Made by a program: the position numbers and the translations under genes
In this document: one piece after another, positions 56,807 to 64,000 of the stretch
Numbering within the stretch: the first letter of the stretch is position 1
Layout: the number at the start of each line of letters is the position of its first letter
Assembly (NCBI GenBank): GCA_003415625.1
Contig: PYIU01000001.1
Span: 8,124,210 to 8,188,209, forward strand
DNA: 64,000 nucleotides
Origin: Aquanectria penicillioides
Taxonomy: Eukaryota; Ascomycota; Sordariomycetes; Hypocreales; Nectriaceae
Reading direction: 5' to 3'
The notes under the pieces: model-generated
What the model was told of the DNA's origin: nothing
Seen by the model: only the letters and a program-made list of their open reading frames with translations
Database searches by the model: none

Positions 56807-57794
56807 AAATATTTTAAGTCCAATCTAACTCTCGAGCAGTATTCGTCGGATAAGGTAGTTCATATTCCAGAAATATATGAGTAATGCCAACCGATCATTT
56901 CTTTTATTTCAGCATGATTTTCCCTATTGCCACATCATGACCTGTCGGGGTTCAGATATAATCTCACTTAGCAACCAGTTCTTTACTCCTCTCGGAAGGC
57001 CAACCTGCAAGAAGAAGCCATAGTAAGATGCCAGAAGTCAATTACTCGTGTCTAAAATGCTTTGAGGATAATGACTATCTATTTAATTGCTGTCTTCACA
57101 TGAGGGCAGGTTGATTGGATGGTTCATGTGCTAGCATCAATTCTTGATCCCCTTGGGCCAAGCGCTTGCTAGCAAAATAATAAGATACGCTCCCCTAGAT
57201 ATCCTCACCACAGATAGTGCACCATTTCATCCAAATGCAAGACGGAGCTTATCATAAATTGTGATAATATAAAATGACTCACTCCACTCCTACGGACGGA
57301 TCCTCATCCATCTAGAAAAGGAAATTGGTCTTGCGAATAGGTATTTTCAATTCCAAATTCTGGTTTTTAATACAGAGGCCCTTCCCACATTTTGTCAATA
57401 ATTTGATATGAAAGGTAGATCTATCGTATATGCTTCGTCGGCTGTGTTACACATACCGGTAATGTGCAAGATGCTCATGGACCCACTAACTAGCGTAATG
57501 CACCAGGAAGCTCAAGGAGCGTTTTCCCTTGCTTGGGAGCGTATCATATATAGTGTGAAAGAAGATTCACGTCTCTTGATTCCAAAACAGGGTTATTGGA
57601 TGAATATCCACGTAGGAAACAGTCGTTCCAATAAGCAGGGCCGCCCGAGGGGGCGGACCCATATAGATCGGCTCCAAATTTCGCGAATGACGCGCGTCAT
57701 CACTATCAAGGCGTGATAAGCTACCCGGCGCAATCTATCGTCATCGACAAAGTCCAGGTGCCTTTAAGTATCCGCAATCCATGCTCCTGATCTG
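56807..57794. other. Intergenic region upstream of the secreted protein gene
   Basis: No supportable gene. The plus-strand frame at 57408-57716 has no family resemblance. Composition shifts from A+T-rich to G+C-rich close to 57640, where the coding neighbourhood starts. Confidence 0.4.
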
Positions 57795-59803
57795 ATGAAG
57801 CCTCAATACTTCGGGCGGCTGCTGCTGCTCGTCTTCGCGACCCGAGGCTTCAGTGAAGAAGCCTCGTTCTCGCTCAATTTCTCGTCCCCTGCTCCGCACA
57901 TCTTCTCCACCACGGCCAATCTGCTGCAACAATGGCCCAACGCATTCTTCCCTAATGGGCACGCTGTCGGTGCATGCAACGTCGCCGCTCACACGCTGCT
58001 CTATCATGGCAGACACGACGAGGATGCTCCTGCCAGCCCCGAGTGGCTCGCCTTTGACACTGAGATGGCGTATGGGATCATGGGCTCGCTGCCCGACTCG
58101 CGGCTGCTGACCTACCGCACTACGCGGAGGGTTGGGTGTCTGTATTTCGATGGCATGTCGGCGAATCTCATGAGCGCCGGTGGAGTCGAATCACAGATGA
58201 CGCTCTTATATGGAGATAGCGAGAGTGTGCCCAGACGCGGTGGTGGTCCAGGCCCGCCGGGAGATGGACCTCGGCGAGATGAACTTCCAACGGATAGACC
58301 CAACGACGGACGGCGCGGGGGTCCGCTCGATGACGAGTATTTCAGAGCCAAGGGACTGTGCCGCTGGGTCAAGGAGCGAGGCTTGGGCGGTCGAGGCTGG
58401 GGCATCGAGGCTGTAGTGAGGATGAACGCCGCGTTTGAGCTGATATGGTGCGATTTCGAGTCACCGTCGTTGCGGTTGTTGTCGAACCTGGATGTTTCGG
58501 CCCCGCGACTTGAAACGCCACAAACGGAGAAACATCATGAACCTCTTCCTCTCGAACAGCAACCGTTGAAAATGCATCGTGTCAGATCAGACACGCCAGA
58601 GGGGCCTCACGGGCCAGGCATGACCGATCCCAGCGAACCATTTCGTGGAATTGCGAACTGGATGTGGTTCACGGCAGCGGCGAGGCGATATGGCTCGTCA
58701 GGCACACACGGTGCTAGTCCTGGCCGTGGCGAAGCTCGCGTCACAGCCGACACATGCGGTCTTTTCACATTCTACAACCCCAGCCTCCAGGATCAAGCTG
58801 CGGCCCGCACCGAGGACGAGCAGAAGTTGTTGAACATCACTTCCAACGGGACCTGGCATCCCCCAGACGACGAAGCTACGCGAGCCACAGCCCTTGAGCA
58901 GCTGATGAGGAGGAAGCGATCACATCGCGCAAACAATGTCAGTAAAAGGGACGGCAAATGCATGCTTACCTTGATCGAATACGGCCTTCAAGCTGTTGTC
59001 GACAACAAGGGGTCCTGCAGTGGCGTTGACTGGCAATTGATAGCACAGGAAATCTCGCTGTTCTACAGCAAGAATTTGCTCGCCCTATACGAGGTGCTCA
59101 TCCATGACACCAACCCAACGGATCGTGAGTGGATGGAGTCAATTCGAATGTTGACACATTGGTTCATGGTGCCGTTTTTCGAGTATCCACCCAGGCCATA
59201 CACGCACGATTCCCTTCGCAAGGATTTTGCCATGGACTCGCCGGGTGTCACAGATGCACTCTTCAGATGCAAGACTCAATATGCGATGCCGCAAACACAA
59301 CGCCTCAATGATGGGGAGCAAACCATCTCTTGGGCCATCCAAGAGACACTGGGTGGCATATGTAACAGCATCTTCGAGGTTGGGCTGAGCGTGGAGCTCG
59401 AATGGCTCTCACATTTCAACCATATTACCGAAGAACATCCCATGTACGTTCTTGAGAAAGCTCAGCGCTGGAAAATGACCATCGAAGAGCTTATGGCATG
59501 GCTTGGCTGGACTGATCTTTGGACTGGCTGTGAAGGTCCCTGTGCATCAAACGTGCGTTCACTCTCATTCCTTCACCCCACCGTCCACGTTATGCAAGAT
59601 ATTAATGTTGAATTCTCCAGGAGATTTGCTACATTCCCATGTGGCCTGCTACAAACAATGGCATCTGGGGACGCCGGCGCCGCCCAGGGAAAGAAGACGA
59701 GGAAAAAAATCCGAACCACAGGGATCCCCCAGGCTGGGGGAATGTAGACAAATACCTATGGCAACCCGTGTGTGTAAATGCCTCGTCATTCGCAAATATG
59801 TAG
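57795..59803 (+). CDS. Large secreted protein of unknown function
   Basis: Exons 57795-59552 and 59621-59803 (68-bp intron, phase 0) give 646 residues. The splice produces CEGPCASNEICYIPMWP, a Cys-rich turn followed by a conserved-looking IPMWP segment; reading through the intron instead gives an unrelated, basic tail. A signal peptide (MKPQYFGRLLLLVFATRGFSEE) is followed by a region with paired cysteines (GACNVAAH, VGCLYFDGM), a low-complexity Pro/Gly/Arg linker (about 145-185), WVKERGLGGRGWGIEAVVRMNAAFELIWCDF, potential N-glycosylation sites and a second Cys-rich domain near the C-terminus. I do not recognise a catalytic motif. It is markedly more G+C-rich than its neighbours. It is likely a cell-surface or extracellular protein of a family shared among ascomycetes. 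Confidence 0.72.
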
Positions 59804-61230
59804 TTCCCGTTTGAGATGTTGAGCTCAAGTAATGTTATGATCTTGGCAGTTTGACCTTTGATATATATTTCACTCCCTCATCAGCTTCAATTTTCTATAT
59901 TTCTTTTCTTATGCCCCACTGGAAAGGTTTCTCGAAATGAGGAGGCTTTTCCGGAGGACCCTATCGAGTACCTAAACCGACTAGAATATACCAGAGATAA
60001 GGAGACTCCAGTAGCAAATATCAATTCATCCTAACAATGGATTGTTGTCTATGCGTAAGGTGTTAATACCCCGTGACCCATCCTTCTTCCTATATATCCC
60101 TATTAACAAATTTAGATTAGAATTGATAAGGCTCTTATATAAATGTCATGTGATTTCTTTAGCTGTTTTCCCTCTCTCTTTAGCTCTTTTTGTTCTATTC
60201 TATCGGTTAAGTTGTGGGTGGAATTGTGCGTTGAATTGTGCATTGGCCCCGATACCCTTAGCGTAACCTGCAATTACCCGGCTTTTTATTCTTCCTTACC
60301 CGACTGTCTTTTAGCTCAGTGGCCTTTCCAGTAAGTGTAACTGGCGCTAGAACGGTGCCCTTACGCTTACTGCGGCCTGTAAACTAAGGCCGCGACGGAC
60401 GGCCCGGTACCCTCAGTTCCTCATTGATCCTCTCTACCGAAAGGCTCTAGTCATAAAACCACAAGCAAGGCTGTGTGGCCTTTTATGTCCCCTGTTATAG
60501 TACCCTAAAAATACAAGCCTAGGTCTAAATTTCAGGTATAATAAAATTAAGAATTATATAATAGAACAGTGAGAAAGAAATACAACAAATTGAGACATGG
60601 TTAAATTATACAACCCTAGAATAGTGTAAACAATATACAGGGTGCGCAGGGACTGTCACGGCGGGCGACATGTGCAACGGGTCGGTCCAGATCAATTGGG
60701 ATTCATAAGGAACAGCTAGATAGTGGTCGCAGAATGCAGTCACCTATTTACAGTACAGGGATTCCCTTGTGAGGATACGTGGCCTCAAGACTTAGGCCCA
60801 CAAGGCCCCCGAGGTCGGCTTGTGGCCGGCCGCTATGTCTGTAGCGGCGACCACCTTCGCCCGGCCTCTATATCCGTCAACAAATAGAACTTACTGTGAT
60901 TGGGTGTATACTCAACAACTCGTATATCTGTCTTTCACTACCAATTGTACAATAATTCGAATGAGAGACTAGAAATTTTGCAACTCATCCTATATTTAAA
61001 TTCCAAAATAAAAGAGCAAGTAGAGCCACTGAATTAAGCTATGCTGGTATCAAAATTTATCTCACTCATTCGCTTGAAATGAAAGGAATTGTGCTGCAAG
61101 CCAGGCTACCCTGGAGCGCAACGCCCCGCAAATTATTGATGGAGGAACAACCAAGGAGACGGAAAAGTGGAGAAAAGGCGCCAAAAAGAAAAAATTATAG
61201 TCTCCAGGTGTGACACCTGTGGCTGGAATC
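59804..61230. repeat. Intergenic region with LTR-retroelement-like debris
   Basis: No gene is supportable. Around 60340-60370 the sequence actggcgctagaacggtgccc resembles the stretch following the LTR/primer-binding site of fungal Ty3/Gypsy elements as I remember it. About 60654-60892 starts with tgtcacggcggg and ends with caaca (TG...CA borders), which could be a solo LTR, but no flanking duplication was found. All of this is tentative. Confidence 0.3.
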
Positions 61231-61301
61231 TCTCCCGCCGGGAATTGAACCCGGGTCTCAAGCGTGACAAGCTTGCATACTGACCACTATACTACGGAAG
61301 A
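61231..61301 (-). tRNA. tRNA-Asp (GTC)
   Basis: On the minus strand a 71-nt cloverleaf is visible. The 5' tcttccg pairs with the 3' cgggaga (one G-T pair) as the acceptor stem; the D arm is around GTATAGTGG; the anticodon stem-loop GCAAGC-TTGTCAC-GCTTG carries GTC at the centre; and the T arm is cccgggttcaattcccgg, matching the eukaryotic B box GGTTCAANYCC. There is no intron. CCA is not encoded, as usual in eukaryotes. Because tRNA genes are common retroelement insertion points, its place beside LTR-like debris is unsurprising. Confidence 0.92.
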
Positions 61302-61956
61302 TGACAGGCGTTGCAACGTCTGTGTAGTTCTGGGATGCGGGCTGACGGTTGCAACATCTATATATATATATTTGTTTCCATAGCTAATGTTTGGAAATTT
61401 CACCATCACCCAATGGTTTTATTTAACCGGCCATCAGATCGACGAGAATTCAATCAGCGCAATGGAACCAGTTGACTGAGCTTGCTGGGCAATTCTGTGT
61501 TTCTGTCTGGTTCTTGGGAACATTGGGGGGGGGGGGGAAGCCTACCTCTAATAATAAAGATGCTTGCTGTGCCTGTGTGTACCACATTCCGGCAGACAAC
61601 GCCCGATATTATCGCATGGCTGGAACCAGCATCATTGATAGGTACCATCGGAACTCCCGAAAAGGCCGTTTGGCGCGATTGCTGTCTAACTGCATTCGGT
61701 CGCGTATTCGTCCTAACCTGGGTTAGTGAGAGAATGGCCCACATCTCTTAAATCATGATTGGCTTATGCTGATGACGGTTCAGGTCAAGGCATGAATGAC
61801 CTAGGCTGGGTTCATTTGGGAGGATTGGCCAACGCGTCATAAAATTCACCCCATCAGCCGTTAAACGCCACATGCTCGAGACTTTTGAACCCCTTGAGAT
61901 CATCAATCAGTAAGCTTCTGCAGATACATGCGATTTCAACTACTTTGCTGCTCACA
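61302..61956. other. Intergenic region with a G13 tract
   Basis: A run of 13 G (61525-61537) and an AT dinucleotide tract near 61360 are the only notable features. Overlapping frames across the G run on both strands lack family resemblance. Confidence 0.4.
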
Positions 61957-64000
61957 ATGGTGGAAGACGGAAACGCATCTCACAAGGAGGAGCCTCCCCG
62001 TAGGCCATTTTACACTCGAAGCCGTGCTGGGTGTGCCACTTGCAGGCAGCGCCGTATTCGATGCGATGAGAAGCGACCTTTCTGGTAAGCAGAGTTCTTC
62101 ATTCATACAAATATCCGTTGCCTGCGCGGCTGCATGTCTTGGCCCTTGTCTCACTTTACTAACCACCCCACTCATAGCTCAAACTGTGTTGACAGAAAGA
62201 AGACCTGTTACTATGGGCCCCCGACCTTCCGCTGCGCGACCGTCGGGCTCAACAAGCACGACCCGGCGAGCAAACGCCATGGTCCCTTCAAAGCGAGCAG
62301 TCCCAGCCATCCTCATCTATTTCTCAGCAAGAGGCCACGTCCTCGGCGATATCCCTATCAACCGGAGCTTCTACCGCATGGCAATCGGCTCCTTGGGATA
62401 CTTTTGATCCGTTTGAAGCTATGCCTCTACAGATGCCACTCAAGTCAAAGGAGCTTCTTCGCTACTGTGAGAGAAATCTTCAACGACACTGCTCAATCAT
62501 ACGTCATATCCCTAACCATGATGAAACAGTTTTTCAAGCAGATTATGGGTTTGATGCCATGTCAAAGGAGCTGATGAAAAATTGGTTAGACATGACCCCC
62601 TAGGTTAGAGCTGATGGACTGACTTCAAGCCCTAGTGCTCTGACCACATTTCACAACCCCTATGCTCTCCGAAATGTCCTGCTCATCGCTGGGATGCACT
62701 ACGAGATGAATACAGGTGATCGCTATGGCTTTGAGGCCACCTTCCTTCATCACAAGATTGAGACTATTCGTATGGTAAAAAAATGGATTGGCGACAGTTC
62801 GCAACTAACTACCGTTGCGCTCTGTGCTAAGAACATTACTACATTATGTTTCACAGAGGTACCCTTAAACAGAGTCGCGTGATATCCGTGCCATGGCTAA
62901 CTGTTTTTTTTTGTTAGTGTTACCTTGGCAATCTTACATTAGCAAAGGCGCATCTTGCAGGGCTCATCCTGTACATCGAACAGAAATGGGCCACTGAGCA
63001 GTGCTCAAGAACAGAAGATACAACTGACGTGGAACTTACCAATCGCTATCTCATTCTGTAAGGCATTCGTAAGCTTTGGTGCCAAACGAGCCAAGATGTG
63101 CTAATTAATCCTCAAACATGTTAGAGCATACAACGTTGTCTATTGCATCAACAGGTGCATCCATGGTTCTCGAACCTTCAAAGAATCACAAAAGTCTGGC
63201 CACAGTCTGAATCCCAAAGAATCAGCGGCGCCTAATAATAAGACAACGCAAGAAGCAGACGCAAACGAACTGCGTCTCAAGGCAGTTTGCATGCTTCCCT
63301 TTTTTTTTAATGCGATCGAACTGGGCAAAGGCTACCAGTATATAGACATACGCCCAATGCTCATATGTCTTGACGAAATCACCAGGATGATTGACCTGAG
63401 GGAGACTGGCTCTGTTTCTCATGGAGATAGCGACGGCCCTCATACACTGTGGAACATTCACCGGCGGTCGAGGCTTCTCTTTGCTGTGGTTTATGCTCAC
63501 ATACACTCCATCTCTGATAAATCTCAAGATGAGACTTCAAGTAATCGAAAACTTGTATCTTCTTGGAGCGGGTTTTGCATTGCTGGAGGCATGTACATGA
63601 GTCACGTTCTGGGGATTTGGGCCCAAGACTCCGTTGTTGAAGGCCAAATTTTCTATCACCTGCTTTATATCCTAAAACAAGATCTACAAAGCAGTCTTGC
63701 TGACCTAACGGGAGATTGCAAGGTCGCCCAAGACCTATGGCTATGGAAAGCGTTCATAGGAACGTTTTTATTATCCCGCTCCCAGCAATTGGCCCGCGAC
63801 ATACGGTTTCAGGCAATGTTGATAGAATTTGCTAACAATCTCCGTAAATGGACAAAGGTGACAGGTATCTGTCACTGGACCAAGGTTGCAGAATGTCTAA
63901 CAAATATTGTTTGGCCTACTAGCATCTGGCATCGTGAGATATCTAAGTCTCTATGGAGTAAGATAATAATGGCCCGGATACAGTCAAGCTCGGGTTCATG
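61957..64000 (+). pseudogene. Zn2Cys6 transcription factor, damaged, runs to the window edge
   Basis: Exon 1 is 61957-62084, then a 93-bp intron, then 62178 onward. The splice completes a perfect zinc cluster, GCATCRQRRIRC then DEKRPFCSNCVDRKKTC. After CYYGPPTFR the frame must shift by one base (near 62231) to reach family-like sequence (SSSISQQEATSS, FDPFEAMPLQMPLKSKELLRY, VFQADYGFDAMSKEL). A TAG near 62600 then interrupts before HNPYALRNVLLIAGMHYE. Later exons, with introns near 62860-62920 and 63060-63125, read well to the right edge (YHLLYILKQDLQSSL, DLWLWKAFIGTFLLSRSQQ). One frameshift and one stop in an otherwise conserved gene suggest recent inactivation or two sequence errors. The C-terminus may continue beyond 64000. 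Confidence 0.72.

Noticed and set aside
57408..57716. 102-codon frame upstream of the secreted protein
   Set aside because: No signal, domain or homology-like motif; composition is that of the surrounding intergenic DNA.
61482..61751. Frames spanning the G13 tract
   Set aside because: Open on several frames only because the region lacks stops; the homopolymer makes frame unreliable.
1..64000. CRISPR arrays, bacterial operons, riboswitches, replication origins
   Set aside because: Introns, eukaryotic tRNA and gene families show nuclear fungal DNA; no regularly spaced repeats were seen.

Overview
The window is nuclear DNA from a filamentous ascomycete, most likely a Penicillium/Aspergillus-type Eurotiomycete. 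The reasons are many short GT-AG introns (about 43-105 bp, often with a CTAAC/CTGAC-like branch site), several Zn2Cys6 regulators, a GH28 endopolygalacturonase with a Kex2-type pro-site, a CYP504-type P450, a C45 penicillin-acyltransferase-like protein, Dal5-type and amino-acid/choline-type permeases, and an F-box/LRR-like protein. Gene models were built by hand from splice signals and reading-frame continuity. Family names rest on motif recognition, not on a database search.

Layout. 1-2.9 kb is A+T-rich, stop-ridden repeat DNA (a decayed, probably RIP-mutated transposon) ending near a 26-bp palindrome. 3.3-9.4 kb holds a glutathione S-transferase, an intact short-chain dehydrogenase, a relic of a second SDR and a dead P450. 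10.4-14.5 kb is an amino-acid permease beside a Zn2Cys6 regulator whose zinc knuckle is only complete if a 3-nt micro-exon is spliced in. 15.1-16.2 kb is a dihydroflavonol-reductase-like pseudogene interrupted by a 155-bp TA-flanked MITE. 16.8-25.3 kb has an F-box-like protein, a fold-back repeat, a polygalacturonase and a large patatin-like protein with Gly at the nucleophile position. A 5'-truncated NmrA-like relic lies at 26.6-27.3 kb.

28.2-47.8 kb is the densest intact block. It holds an amidohydrolase, a CYP504 (phenylacetate-hydroxylase-type) P450, an SDR, a C45 acyltransferase/amidase-like protein, a regulator without a visible zinc cluster, a full Zn2Cys6 regulator, a DFR-like reductase, a HAD hydrolase, a DAO-type FAD oxidoreductase and a Dal5-type MFS transporter. 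I read this as a candidate catabolic cluster for an N-acyl/aryl-acetyl compound: uptake, amide cleavage, aryl-acid hydroxylation, and amine and alcohol/ketone oxidation. This is inference from family membership and adjacency.

48.6-56.8 kb looks like a second cluster in decay: a bZIP fragment, an intact enoyl-reductase-like MDR, an aldehyde dehydrogenase fragment, a frameshifted flavin amine oxidase, a broken choline-type permease and the C-terminal half of a regulator. 57.8-59.8 kb carries a large secreted protein of unknown function. LTR-retroelement-like debris, a tRNA-Asp(GTC) on the minus strand and a damaged Zn2Cys6 regulator running to the right edge complete the window. The mixture of repeats, pseudogenes and accessory metabolism suggests a fast-evolving, possibly subtelomeric, region.
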